DNA of 37,119 nucleotides from a virus. Position 1 is the first letter of the stretch. Each line of letters opens with the position of its first letter. The notes beneath the pieces are model-generated. The model worked only from the letters and a program-made list of their open reading frames with translations. It did not search any database and had not been told where the DNA came from. The stretch is from IMG/VR virus record IMGVR_UViG_3300036046_000377, positions 1 through 37,119 of that record; one strand, written 5' to 3'. Positions 21,373 through 29,997 of the stretch are shown in pieces. The position numbers and the translations under genes were made by a program.

Positions 21373-24345
21373 TTGCCTGAGACGCGCGAATCGTACCCCG
21401 ACTACTTCCACAGCCTGACCAGCCCCTACGCCGAGCCGCGCGACGCGTTCGCCGACGTGGCTTGGGGCTTGTCCGGCAATTGGTTTTTCCCGCCGCCGTT
21501 GTACGTGGATTCGACGAAGCGCGGCGAAGCGCTCCCGATCTACACGACGGAGGCGCAGTTGAAGGTCATCCGCGACCGCAACCGCCGGCTGGTTGCGGAG
21601 AACGAATTCGCCCGATGCGTCGTCGACACGCGCATCGCGTTCATCGTTGGGACCGGCTTCACCTACGAAGCCGCGGCGGTCGGTGTGGGAGTTGATCCGC
21701 GGCTCCTCGCCGACGTGCAGCGCGTGATTGACACCTTTGCCGCGGCGAACCACCTGCCCGCGCGGGAGGCGGAGGCGCAGCGGCGGCTAGACCGCGACGG
21801 GGAGTACTTTCTCCGCCTCTTCCCGCGCCCGTCCGGCCTACTCGCCGTGCGGTTCGTTGAACCGGAACACGTCAAAGCGCCGGCGGGGGAGTGGACGCCG
21901 GCGCGTTCTTTCGGCGTTGAAACTGACCCGCGAGACGTGGAGTCTGTGACGGGTTACTGGGTTGTTGATTGCCCCACGGAGAACACCGCGCCGGAGCTAG
22001 TCGCGGCGGACAACATCATCCACGTTCGCGCAAACGTCGATTGGTCGGCGAAGCGGGGGCTGCCGTTGCTCTATCCGGTGGAACCGAACCTCCGCCGCAT
22101 CGAAGAGCTACTCGCCTCTATGTCCACCGCCGCGAAGGCGCGGGCGAAAATCGCGATGATCCGCCGGCTTGACGGCCCGAACCGGTCGGCGGCGGACAAG
22201 ATGGCCGCGTCACTCGCCGACGGGCAGACTGCCGACCCGGCGACGGGCACGGCGACGAATATCGAACGGTTGCGGTTCGGTACCATCCTCACCGCGTCGA
22301 AGAATCTTGACTACGAATTCCCCGACGCCGGCGTCAACGCGGCGGACACCGTTGCCGTGCTGCAGGCGGAACTCCGCGCCGTCGCGGCGGCGGTGATGAT
22401 GCCGGAATTCATGTTGTCCGCCGACGCGTCCAACGCGAACTACAGCAGTACCCTTGTCGCCGAATCGCCGTCGGTGCGGAACTTCGAACGTCTCCAACGC
22501 ATCCACGCCGACACCTTCGCGCAATCCGCCGGCTCCCTGTTGTGGCGACAGATTCGCGAGTGTGTGACGGTCGGCGTCTTGCCGGCGGAGGCGTTGACGC
22601 AAGTGCGCCTCCACGGCGTCGGGCCGCCGCTCACGGTGCGGGATCGGGATAAAGAGGCGACTATGAACGCGGCGTACATCAACGCCGGTGTGAAGTCGCG
22701 CCGCACCGTCGCGACGGAATTGGGACTCGACTTCGACGAAGAGGCTCGCAACATCGCCGCGGAGCGTGCGCCGGCCGAGCCGGCCCCGACCACGGAAGTG
22801 GTAGACGACGCCGGGCATAAGCACGGGGCTGACGGTAAGTTTAGCAGCTCAAGCGGCGGCTCGGCGGCCGGGCCCGACGACTTGCCGGGCGGTGCGACGA
22901 TTAAGCCGAGTGAGCATGGCGTCGGGTTGTACGTGCCCGGAAAGCGCAAGCCGATTTTGCAAGCGGAGGATCGCGAGTCATTGTTGCGAATGGCTGCGCG
23001 AATGACGACGCCGGCGCACGGCGACGGGCTGCGCGGGTTGATAGCTCGCCACACCGCCGACGCGTCGAAGGGTAAAGGCGCGGACGACAACTTTCGCGTC
23101 GGCGACAAGACGGTCAGTCGGGCGGAGTTGATTAAGGCGCAGCGTGACCACCTAGCGCAGGCGGAGGATAGCTACGGCCGGCCGATTCCGAAGGTCGGCG
23201 ACGAAGTTAGTAAGCTCGCCTTTGTGTCGGCTCGGCAGCGGTCGGGCGACGCGCCGCCGCCGCGCATGGTCGGGACGTTGGAAGTTGAGCCGGACGGCCT
23301 CCACGTCGTCGCGGTGAAGGCAATAATCGGCGGCACGGTCCGCGGCGTGAAGGTCGGCGACCGCGCCCCCTACAAGGCGGATTGGCGCGTCGCGTCGCCC
23401 ACCACGGAAGAAACGGTAGTCGGCCGTGATTCGTTGGGCCGGAAGTACAAGGCCGTCGATGGCAATCGCGTTCCGCCGGGCGACGCGGAGAAGCCGAAGG
23501 CGGAGAAGCCGGACATCACAAAGCCGGTGACCGACAAGGCCCCTTCGCTCGCCGAACGGCAGCGGCTAAGCCTCCGCGCTCAAGTTTCGTCATGGCTTAG
23601 CCGGCACGACGGCCCGCCCGGCCGCGAGGCTCGGCTTGAGATGTATGACGGGCTGATTGACGGGGAATTGGAGGGGTCCCTCGGCAATCACGAAGGCGGC
23701 GCGTCCGGCAAGGCTGCCCGTGATTTGCTTATGGAGGCAGTCGGCGCGGCCTTGTTCGGCGGTAAGTTGACCGGCGGGTCGGGGTCACCGGACGATATTA
23801 ACGTCGGGCACGTGTACGAAAAGCTGGAGGGGCAACCTAGGCTGTTAATCGATATCAAGCGATACCTATGGGACTCCTCCGGCCGCGCTCGCGGACACCA
23901 CGGCGCGAAGGATTTAATTGACAAGCTGGAAAACCTCAACGATGATTGCTACGCGCAAGTCGCGATCATCCCGCCGGGTCGGGGTAAGCCGGGGAAGATT
24001 GTTGCGCGGTTTGGGGTGAAGTCTCTTTCGGACACGAACGGCGTCGTCCTGGCGGAGGGGTTTTCTTCGATTCGGGATGTACTTGCCGACCCGGCGCGGT
24101 ATAATGATTTGAAGCGGCGTTACGAGGCGTTCCGGGACTCCCTCACGCCGGAAAGGTGGGCGCAGGTGCGAGAAGAAACGCAAGACACGAAGGCTGACAT
24201 CGCGGCAAACCTCGCGAAGACGTTGGAGGGGAAGGCCGCGGCGAAAGTCGCGGCGGCGCTGCCGAAGGAGTCGCTGCTGGCGGCGACGGCGGAGTCGCTA
24301 GGCGTGTCGGTGGAACAATTGAAAGCGATGCGCAAGAAAAAGTAG
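21373..24345 (+). CDS. Portal protein with long C-terminal extension of unknown function
   Basis: A 990-residue protein beginning with TTG (GGAG upstream). Residues 1-480 are a phage portal: LVAENEFARCVVDTRIAFI, DGEYFLRLFPRPSG, VRFVEPEHVKAP, DNIIHVRANVDWSAKRGLP, and the clip/stem region MMPEFMLSADASNANYS. It would form the dodecameric DNA gate at one capsid vertex. A His/Gly/Ser-rich linker (HKHGADGKFSSSS, about 484-496) joins an extension as large as the portal itself. This has a Lys/Pro hinge (EKPKAEKPDITKP) and a domain near 740-910 with Asp807/Asp808 and Asp827-x-Lys829 (LLIDIKRY), which resembles a PD-(D/E)XK nuclease core. Portals are usually 400-600 residues. Confidence 0.85.
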   Translation: MPETRESYPDYFHSLTSPYAEPRDAFADVAWGLSGNWFFPPPLYVDSTKRGEALPIYTTEAQLKVIRDRNRRLVAENEFARCVVDTRIAFIVGTGFTYEAAAVGVGVDPRLLADVQRVIDTFAAANHLPAREAEAQRRLDRDGEYFLRLFPRPSGLLAVRFVEPEHVKAPAGEWTPARSFGVETDPRDVESVTGYWVVDCPTENTAPELVAADNIIHVRANVDWSAKRGLPLLYPVEPNLRRIEELLASMSTAAKARAKIAMIRRLDGPNRSAADKMAASLADGQTADPATGTATNIERLRFGTILTASKNLDYEFPDAGVNAADTVAVLQAELRAVAAAVMMPEFMLSADASNANYSSTLVAESPSVRNFERLQRIHADTFAQSAGSLLWRQIRECVTVGVLPAEALTQVRLHGVGPPLTVRDRDKEATMNAAYINAGVKSRRTVATELGLDFDEEARNIAAERAPAEPAPTTEVVDDAGHKHGADGKFSSSSGGSAAGPDDLPGGATIKPSEHGVGLYVPGKRKPILQAEDRESLLRMAARMTTPAHGDGLRGLIARHTADASKGKGADDNFRVGDKTVSRAELIKAQRDHLAQAEDSYGRPIPKVGDEVSKLAFVSARQRSGDAPPPRMVGTLEVEPDGLHVVAVKAIIGGTVRGVKVGDRAPYKADWRVASPTTEETVVGRDSLGRKYKAVDGNRVPPGDAEKPKAEKPDITKPVTDKAPSLAERQRLSLRAQVSSWLSRHDGPPGREARLEMYDGLIDGELEGSLGNHEGGASGKAARDLLMEAVGAALFGGKLTGGSGSPDDINVGHVYEKLEGQPRLLIDIKRYLWDSSGRARGHHGAKDLIDKLENLNDDCYAQVAIIPPGRGKPGKIVARFGVKSLSDTNGVVLAEGFSSIRDVLADPARYNDLKRRYEAFRDSLTPERWAQVREETQDTKADIAANLAKTLEGKAAAKVAAALPKESLLAATAESLGVSVEQLKAMRKKK

Positions 24346-24399
24346 CAGCGGTTCGCTGCTACGGTCCGCGGCCCGGCGAGTCGCTTCGCCGGGCCGTTT
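24342..24399 (+). terminator. Two tandem hairpins between portal and protease genes
   Basis: Hairpin 1 pairs 24342-24350 with 24354-24362 (GTAGCAGCG, loop GTT) and includes the portal stop codon. Hairpin 2 pairs 24369-24379 with 24386-24396 (CGGCCCGGCGA, loop GTCGCT) and is followed by TTTCG. The short T run makes termination partial or processing-related rather than certain. A late-promoter motif follows at 24433. Confidence 0.6.
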
Positions 24400-24432
24400 C
24401 GCGTCACGCGGCCGGCGGAATTTCTCCGGGCC

Positions 24433-24462
24433 GCGTTACGTTTCGACCGCGGCCGACGGCTA
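24433..24462 (+). promoter_or_regulatory. Candidate phage late promoter, copy 2
   Basis: GCGTTACGTTTCG (24433-24445), exactly 12 nt, then GGCTA (24458-24462). The ATG of the protease gene begins 8 nt after GGCTA (an in-frame GTG begins 5 nt after it). No Shine-Dalgarno sequence is present. Motif and spacing are shared with 16257 and 36861. Confidence 0.72.
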
Positions 24463-24469
24463 GGTAGTG

Positions 24470-25489
24470 ATGGCCGTCCGTCCCGTCCGCGCCCGTGAAT
24501 CCGTTCCCGTAGGCGACCCCCGCATCGACACGGAAGCCGCCGTCGTCTACGGCGTTAAAGTGCTCGGCTTCACGTCGCAGAACGGTCGTGAATATCCCCG
24601 CGCCGTATGTGAAGCGGCCGCGCCGCTTTACGACGGCGCGATTGTCCGGCTAGACCACGGCGGTCGGTCGGTTCTTTCTACGTTTGGCCGTATCCACGGG
24701 CCGACGGTGCGCGACGACGGTCTGTACGCCGCGGAACTTCGCTATAATCCGGGGCACGCGTTCGCTAAGGCCTTCGAATGGGCCGTGCGACACGACCCCC
24801 GCTCTATCGGCTTATCTCACGACGCGCTAGTGCGATATACGGACGCATCGCAGACCACCGCCGCGGAGATTGTCCGCGTCCTGTCGGTCGATCTTGTCTC
24901 CTCCCCCGCGACTACCGCCGGAGTTTTTGAAAACGTAATGGACGAATCCGCACTCACCCTCGACTCTCCCGGCGATGCGTCGGCCGCGGCGGACGCCGCT
25001 CCGGCCGACACCGCTGACGCGATTGGCAAGCTGGTCCTATCGATCATCAACGACGACGAACTAGACGCCGCGGCCAAGCGGAAGAAGGTTCTCGCCGCGT
25101 TGAAGCTGCTAGACGACGAAGGTGACGCGCCGGCCGACACCGGCGATGCGCCGGCCGACTCCGCGCCGGCCGCCGAATCGTTGGCGCGGGAAGTCGCGGA
25201 CCTCCGCGCCATCGTCGACGCCTTCCGGACCCGCGAGCGGCTCGCCGCGGAGACGGAGCGGAACCGCGAGCGGTGCCGTACCGCCGGCCTGCCCGCCGCC
25301 GCCGTGTCCGACGTGTTTCTGTCCACCCTGGTCGGCCGGACCGCGGAGGATGTTAATCGCCTCATCGCGGATCGCCGAACCATCACCCTCGCCGGCCGCG
25401 TCGCGTCGCCGGTATCGGCGGTGCCGACTAATACCGGCGACCGCATGACCCTTGACGCGTTCGTATCCGCCGCTCTCACCGGGAAGTAA
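24470..25489 (+). CDS. Prohead protease fused to scaffold-like region
   Basis: A 339-residue protein. The N-terminal 160 residues look like a capsid maturation protease: VKVLGFTSQNGREYPRAVCE, then GAIVRLDHGG (His of the active site), GLSHDALVRY and IVRVLSVDLVSSPATTAGVFE, a segment typical of phage head-maturation proteases. Residues 160-260 are Ala/Asp-rich and low in complexity, followed by a coiled helix (SLAREVADLRAIVDAF, RTRERLAAETERNRERC), as in scaffolds made as protease fusions. It would assemble inside the prohead and cut itself and other head proteins. The ATG at 24470 is preferred because it fits the promoter-to-start spacing of the other two motif copies. Confidence 0.8.
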   Translation: MAVRPVRARESVPVGDPRIDTEAAVVYGVKVLGFTSQNGREYPRAVCEAAAPLYDGAIVRLDHGGRSVLSTFGRIHGPTVRDDGLYAAELRYNPGHAFAKAFEWAVRHDPRSIGLSHDALVRYTDASQTTAAEIVRVLSVDLVSSPATTAGVFENVMDESALTLDSPGDASAAADAAPADTADAIGKLVLSIINDDELDAAAKRKKVLAALKLLDDEGDAPADTGDAPADSAPAAESLAREVADLRAIVDAFRTRERLAAETERNRERCRTAGLPAAAVSDVFLSTLVGRTAEDVNRLIADRRTITLAGRVASPVSAVPTNTGDRMTLDAFVSAALTGK

Positions 25490-25491
25490 AG

Positions 25492-26013
25492 ATGCCTGTC
25501 TCTCAACACCTGCAAGGCGATCCGCGCCCGCGCATCGTGCCGGTCGCCACCGCCACCGCGATTCCGCTCGGCGACGTGACGCTGATTTCTTCCGGCAACG
25601 CCGTCCCGGTCAGCACGATCGCATGGGACACTAACCTCGCGACCACGCAAAGCGCTGTACGCGCCGCGTTCATCGGCGTATCGGCGCAGAGGAAGGAGGC
25701 CGGCGTTGCTCGCGTCTACGGCAACAGTAAAGACAACACGATCCGGGTGAACACCGGCGGAGTGTTCGAATTTGACTGCGCCCTCGCATCGGACGGTAGC
25801 TCTACGGTTCAATTTAACGTAGGCGATTTAGTCGGCGTGTACGCCTCCGATAACGCCGGGGGTCCGACCCTCGACGTTAATCCGCAACTCCTAACCACCG
25901 CCGCCGCCGAGGCTAACGCCATCGGCCGCGTCGCGGAGAAAAATGTACCCGCGACGAAGCGCGTGAAGGTCGAACTCCTCTCTACCCTCCAACCGGCCGC
26001 ACGCCAGAGCTAA
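25492..26013 (+). CDS. Head decoration/stabilisation-like protein
   Basis: A 173-residue beta-rich protein with its ATG 2 nt after the protease stop, behind GGGAAG. Segments such as VATATAIPLGDVTLISSGNA, FDCALASDGSSTVQFNVGDLVGVYA and a final VKVELLSTLQP resemble phage capsid decoration proteins, which are usually encoded between protease and major capsid protein, exactly as here. Assignment rests on position and fold pattern, not on a specific motif. Confidence 0.6.
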   Translation: MPVSQHLQGDPRPRIVPVATATAIPLGDVTLISSGNAVPVSTIAWDTNLATTQSAVRAAFIGVSAQRKEAGVARVYGNSKDNTIRVNTGGVFEFDCALASDGSSTVQFNVGDLVGVYASDNAGGPTLDVNPQLLTTAAAEANAIGRVAEKNVPATKRVKVELLSTLQPAARQS

Positions 26014-26019
26014 TAAACC

Positions 26020-27249
26020 ATGCCGACACTCGGCCGCAACCTCAAGCGTCTTACCGAATCGCACGGCCTGCCGGCGGTGTTGGATCAACTCGGCGACGCG
26101 CTCCGCGCCCGGAAGATTCCGGAGTCGGAAGTCTCCTTCCGCGAATTGGCGCAATCGTTCCTGGGCGACGATTGGCCGGTGAAACTGGGGCGGTACTCCG
26201 CCCGGACCCTGGAGGCCGGCGACGCGGTTGACGCTAGCGCGTTCTCCGCAATCTCCGGCAACATCCTCATCGACCGCGTCCGCGATCAGTTCAACTCGCC
26301 GGAGTTCATCGCGTCCGCGCTTGTGGAGACGATCCCGGTCACGAATGGGAACCTCGACACGCAGCGCGAGCCGTGGTTGTCCGATGTCATCCCGGAGAAC
26401 CCCGGCGCACTCGGCGGGTCGGATTACGTCGTCGAAGCCGGGATGCCGTTCCCGAAGACGGACTTCCGCGCGAACTACTTCGCCCTCGCCAAGCCGGAGA
26501 AGCGTTCGCTCGGTTGCGTCGTGACGTGGGAGATGTTGTTCAGCGACCGGACGCGGCAAGCGCTGAGCGCCGCGGGGTCGGTCGGCAAGACGCTGGGTCT
26601 GTCCCGCGAGGAGCGCATCCTTAAGGTCATGTTTGGCCTCGCCGGCAATTTCACCGCGTCTCTCGGCGGCGGTCCGGAGACGGCGTACAACACGTACTAC
26701 ACGTCCGGCGGACCGTACGTCAACCAGATTGGGACGAACCCCATCGATGATTGGGATTCGATCAACGCGATCGAGCAAGTCTTCGCCAACATGCTTGACC
26801 CGGTAACGGGTAAACCGATCGACGTGACGCCGACCGCGCTAATCGTCATGCCGGCGAAGTACTACAACGCAAAGATCGCGCTAAACGCGCCGAACATCCG
26901 GCAGAGCTACGGCACCGTTCCGTCGGGGGCAGGCGCGACGACCGACATCGCGGCTTACGCGCCGAATCCGCTCGAGAACAACTACCCGATCTACAAGAGC
27001 AAGTACGCGTATCAACTGGTACTCGCCAGCGTCAGCGGCGTCGCCGCGACCGCGCGGGAATTCGCGGTCCTGGCGGACACGAAACGCGCCTTCTACTACC
27101 GCGAGGTGCGGCCGCTCACCGTGATGCAAGCGCCACCGGGCAACTTGTACGAATTTCAGAACGACGCCGCGGTTGCGATCAAAGCGATCGAATTCGGCGT
27201 GGCCGGCACGCAAAGCCCTTGGCATAGTGTGCTGAGTCGGAACGCGTAA
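26020..27249 (+). CDS. Major capsid protein (HK97-like fold)
   Basis: A 409-residue protein in the standard place after protease and decoration genes. Its N-terminal 75 residues are charged and helical (KRLTESHGLPAVLDQL, RKIPESEVSFREL), resembling the delta/scaffold arm. The body has the expected mixed pattern: FIASALVETIPVTNG, KRSLGCVVTWEMLFSD, LIVMPAKYYNAKIA and a C-terminal AVAIKAIEFGVAG. It would form the icosahedral shell. No Lys/Asn crosslink can be assigned by eye. Confidence 0.85.
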   Translation: MPTLGRNLKRLTESHGLPAVLDQLGDALRARKIPESEVSFRELAQSFLGDDWPVKLGRYSARTLEAGDAVDASAFSAISGNILIDRVRDQFNSPEFIASALVETIPVTNGNLDTQREPWLSDVIPENPGALGGSDYVVEAGMPFPKTDFRANYFALAKPEKRSLGCVVTWEMLFSDRTRQALSAAGSVGKTLGLSREERILKVMFGLAGNFTASLGGGPETAYNTYYTSGGPYVNQIGTNPIDDWDSINAIEQVFANMLDPVTGKPIDVTPTALIVMPAKYYNAKIALNAPNIRQSYGTVPSGAGATTDIAAYAPNPLENNYPIYKSKYAYQLVLASVSGVAATAREFAVLADTKRAFYYREVRPLTVMQAPPGNLYEFQNDAAVAIKAIEFGVAGTQSPWHSVLSRNA

Positions 27250-27458
27250 TGACCGACGCCGACCGGCTCGCATCGATCAAGACGCTGTACCTCACCGCGT
27301 TGGCCGAAGACGCGGCGAACCCCCGGCCGGACTACAGCATCGACGGCCAGTCGGTCAGCCGGGAGTCGTGGCGAGCCGGCTTGTTCGCGCGGGTGAAGGA
27401 TATCGACGAGCTGGCGCAGGCGGCGGAGCCGTATGAATTGCGGTCCGTCATTCCGTGA
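27249..27458 (+). CDS. Hypothetical 69-aa head-tail junction protein
   Basis: A small acidic protein (MTDADRLASIKTLYLTALAE) whose ATG overlaps the capsid stop (TAATG) and whose TGA overlaps the next GTG. It is mostly helical, with a central DYSIDGQSVSRESWRAGL. Proteins of this size after the capsid gene often belong to the head-tail connector set. No family match is recognised. Confidence 0.55.
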   Translation: MTDADRLASIKTLYLTALAEDAANPRPDYSIDGQSVSRESWRAGLFARVKDIDELAQAAEPYELRSVIP

Positions 27459-27814
27459 GCTTCGATCCCGCCGAAGATTGGACTCTATGGGACGGAGTTG
27501 AGGATGTGACCTATGCGCGGTTTGACCCGGCGTCGGACGCTCACTCCGCTGGGTTCTCCGTCCCCGCCTTATTCCGCGCCGTAACGCGCGACGACGTAGC
27601 GGCGGCGGACGGGACAGTGTATCGGGGCGTGTCCGTGGCGCACTTCCCGGCGACCTACGCGCCGCCGATCGGATTCGACCCGCTCCCCTTCGACCCGCCG
27701 CCGAAGTCGCGAGACCGCGTCGTGCGGGCGAACGGTGAGGTATGGATCGTTGATACGGTGGAAGTTCAAACGATCGCGACCCGGTACCGGTGTCGCGTGG
27801 TTAAGGCGAAGTGA
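27455..27814 (+). CDS. Head-tail joining/head closure-like protein
   Basis: A 119-residue protein with a GTG start in a GTGA overlap. It has a beta-rich C-terminal part (RDRVVRANGEVWIVDTVEV, RYRCRVVKAK) resembling small head-completion (stopper) proteins, in which a strand ending VDxVE-type leads to the last hairpin. Its place between capsid and tail terminator genes supports a head closure role. Proof would need a structural comparison. Confidence 0.55.
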   Translation: MSFDPAEDWTLWDGVEDVTYARFDPASDAHSAGFSVPALFRAVTRDDVAAADGTVYRGVSVAHFPATYAPPIGFDPLPFDPPPKSRDRVVRANGEVWIVDTVEVQTIATRYRCRVVKAK

Positions 27815-27820
27815 CGGCTC

Positions 27821-28216
27821 ATGCAACATAGCGTCAATGTGACTTACGTCGGGGCCGGCATCCCACTCGGCAGCACGACCACCGTAACGGGGAATGCGTC
27901 GCAGACGTTTGAGTTTACCGTCGGGGCCGGCGGGCAGCATAATTTTGAGGTGCCAGCCCTCGGCCAGACGCCGAAAGCGTTAATGCTCCTCTCCTCCGGC
28001 TCGGTCACGGTGTCCACCTACAACGTCGGCGTGTTGGTCGCCGGCCCGTTCGCCCTGGCCGCCAATACGCCGGCCCTGTGGTTTGAGGGGAATAACGATA
28101 TTATCGATACGCTCCTCAACGGGGCGACGGTCAACCGCCTGCGCGTCACAAACGCCGGTGGCGACCCGATCGATTTCAAGATGGCGATTCTGTACGACGA
28201 CCCGCCGGGGGCGTAG
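27821..28216 (+). CDS. Hypothetical 131-aa beta-rich virion protein
   Basis: The protein is nearly all short strands (VNVTYVGAGIPLG, TTTVTGNASQTFEFTVG, NRLRVTNAGGDPIDFKMAIL) with few charges. It lies in the neck region of the late operon. The pattern could be a decoration, neck or minor tail component. No family is recognised. It has no convincing Shine-Dalgarno sequence but lies 6 nt after the previous stop. Confidence 0.5.
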   Translation: MQHSVNVTYVGAGIPLGSTTTVTGNASQTFEFTVGAGGQHNFEVPALGQTPKALMLLSSGSVTVSTYNVGVLVAGPFALAANTPALWFEGNNDIIDTLLNGATVNRLRVTNAGGDPIDFKMAILYDDPPGA

Positions 28217-28219
28217 CCG

Positions 28220-28666
28220 ATGTCGGTCTATTTCGCCCTCCTCACCGCCGTCGCCGACGCAATCGCCGCGTCAGACATCCCGTCCGACGTGCCGGTGTTG
28301 ATCCGCCGGCGCGGCGCGCTCGTGGACGGCGACCCGACGCCCTGTATCGTCGTGTCACCGGACCGAGAGGCGAGCGATGAGGAGGCGCTGGAAAATTCGC
28401 TCACTGTCGCGTACCCCGTGGTCGTGACAACCTTCATCGCGTCGAATCGGCAGTTAGCGGAGGATGCCGGCCTGACGCTGTCCCTGCGCGAGACGGCCCG
28501 CCGCGCGATTCACCGGACCGACTTCCCCGACTTTACCGGCGGGCACATCTCTAACGTGACCCTCGACCTTGATCCGATCTTCGACCCCGCCGCCTTGGAC
28601 GCGAACTGCGACGCAAGCCGGTTCGTTGTGACCTACTCAGTGGAGGAGCCGCGGACCAATGAGTAG
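28220..28666 (+). CDS. Tail terminator-like / minor neck protein
   Basis: A 148-residue protein behind GGGGGCG. It begins with a helix (YFALLTAVADAIAAS), then strands PCIVVSPD and VAYPVVVTTFIASNRQ, a helix (LSLRETARRAIHR), and closing strands around SRFVVTYSVEE. This helix-strand order is that of tail terminator and gp10-type neck proteins, which cap the tail tube and join it to the head. The end overlaps the next gene by 8 nt. Confidence 0.6.
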   Translation: MSVYFALLTAVADAIAASDIPSDVPVLIRRRGALVDGDPTPCIVVSPDREASDEEALENSLTVAYPVVVTTFIASNRQLAEDAGLTLSLRETARRAIHRTDFPDFTGGHISNVTLDLDPIFDPAALDANCDASRFVVTYSVEEPRTNE

Positions 28667-29198
28667 TATCAACGTGGTCCTGACGGAAGACCTCAACGTC
28701 GCAATGCGGAAAACCGTCGCCGGCGTGCCCGCCCCGCGCCGGGCGTCACACCGGCTAAACGTGAAAGCGGCGTTCACCACGTTGGCGAGCGGCGACCAGC
28801 CGAACCGCGCGGACGTTGTGCATTATCAAGAGTACACCGTTGCCGGCGGCGCGTCCCTCGACCTGAACGTCGCCGCGGCGCTCGGCTCGCCGACCGGGTC
28901 GGCGGCGGAATCGCTCGCGATGGCGCGGGTGAAACTCCTCCGCGTGTCGCAACGCCCCAACGCGGCGGGCGCGAATTCCTCCGGCTTCACGGTCGGCGGC
29001 GCGCCGACGAACCCCGCGCAACTGTTCTTCGGCGCGGCGGGTGAGAGAGTGTCAGTGAAGCAATTTGGGCGCGTCTGTCTCGGTGGCGACACGGCCGGCG
29101 TGACGATCGGCACGTCGCCGAAGAATCTGCGAATCACGAACGACGACGCGACTAACGTGCTGACCGTGTCGGTACTAATTGTGGGAGTGAGCGCGTAA
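28659..29198 (+). CDS. Hypothetical tail protein, 179 aa
   Basis: Starts at the ATG behind GGAGGAG, overlapping the tail-terminator gene. The protein is beta-rich (VVHYQEYTVAGGASLDLNVAAAL, MARVKLLRVSQRP, NVLTVSVLIVGVSA). It stands directly before the tail tube candidate and could itself be a tube or decoration component. No specific motif is recognised. Confidence 0.5.
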   Translation: MSSINVVLTEDLNVAMRKTVAGVPAPRRASHRLNVKAAFTTLASGDQPNRADVVHYQEYTVAGGASLDLNVAAALGSPTGSAAESLAMARVKLLRVSQRPNAAGANSSGFTVGGAPTNPAQLFFGAAGERVSVKQFGRVCLGGDTAGVTIGTSPKNLRITNDDATNVLTVSVLIVGVSA

Positions 29199-29560
29199 TG
29201 CCGGGCATAGCTGCAAAAAACGCAAGGGCAACAATCGGCGGGTCCAACGCGACGATCAACCGCTTCGATTTCGATGGCAGCGCCGACGAAATTGACGATA
29301 GCACTTTCGAGTCAACCGGTGGGTTCAGCGAATGGATCGCGGGGTTGAAAGACGCCACCCTCACGCTCGCCGGACGTTGGGAAACGCCGCAGGCGGGGCT
29401 GATCGTCGGCGACACGGTGTCGGTGCGGCTGTTTTGGAACAAGTCCGGCGGTGCCATAACGCCGCTCATGAGCACGATCATCACGGGTTACAAAGTCACC
29501 GGCGAGGTGCGGGGGCGGATTGAGTTTGAGGGCACCTTTCGCGTCACCGGAGCGTTCTGA
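29198..29560 (+). CDS. Major tail tube-like protein
   Basis: A 120-residue protein whose ATG overlaps the previous stop (TAATG), behind GGGAGTGAG. It shows NRFDFDGSADEIDDSTFEST, GGFSEWIAGLKDATLTLAGRW, and C-terminal strands VTGEVRGRIEFEGTFRVTG. The pattern of a short acidic loop, ESTGGFSEWIAGLK, then a tube strand is that of siphophage tail tube proteins and related short tail proteins. It would stack in hexamers around the tape measure. Position before the tail chaperone agrees. Confidence 0.7.
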   Translation: MPGIAAKNARATIGGSNATINRFDFDGSADEIDDSTFESTGGFSEWIAGLKDATLTLAGRWETPQAGLIVGDTVSVRLFWNKSGGAITPLMSTIITGYKVTGEVRGRIEFEGTFRVTGAF

Positions 29561-29997
29561 TGCTGGCCGCCGACCTAGCCGCCGCGCCGCAAGAATTCGA
29601 ACACGACGGGAAGCGGTACCGCCTCCACGTGCTGACCGACCGGCTTCGCGGGAAGTGGGAGCGGACGCTTCAGCGCATCGCGGTAGAGAATACCGCAGCG
29701 TTGAAGCCGCACATTACCGCCGCGGAGTACCGCGAAGCGCTCGCCGACTTGCGCCGCGACTTCGGCGCTGGCCTCTACGCGTTCGGCGGGGAAGTGCACG
29801 GCCGGTACGTGGAAACGCCAGCCGGGTTCGCCGCGTTCCTGCGCGTCATGTTAGACGACGACACGCTGACCGACGACGCGGTGCTAGCGCTCGCCGCGGC
29901 GAAGGGTGATACAATCGATGCGCTTTTCCAATCCCTCTACCCCGGCTTGAAGGACTCGGCGCCGGACCCTCAGACGGCGGCGGGGGCGAAGGCCTAA
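29560..29997 (+). CDS. Tail assembly chaperone (G-like, short product)
   Basis: A 145-residue protein starting one base into the tail tube stop (TGATG), with CGGAG upstream. It is helical and charged (RLHVLTDRLRGKWERTLQRIA, ITAAEYREALADLRRDF, DDDTLTDDAVLALAAAKGD), as are G-type chaperones that coat the tape measure before tube assembly. It ends near a G run (29982-29986) from which a -1 shift leads into an open frame that lasts to 30269. This is the classic G/GT arrangement. Confidence 0.7.
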   Translation: MLAADLAAAPQEFEHDGKRYRLHVLTDRLRGKWERTLQRIAVENTAALKPHITAAEYREALADLRRDFGAGLYAFGGEVHGRYVETPAGFAAFLRVMLDDDTLTDDAVLALAAAKGDTIDALFQSLYPGLKDSAPDPQTAAGAKA

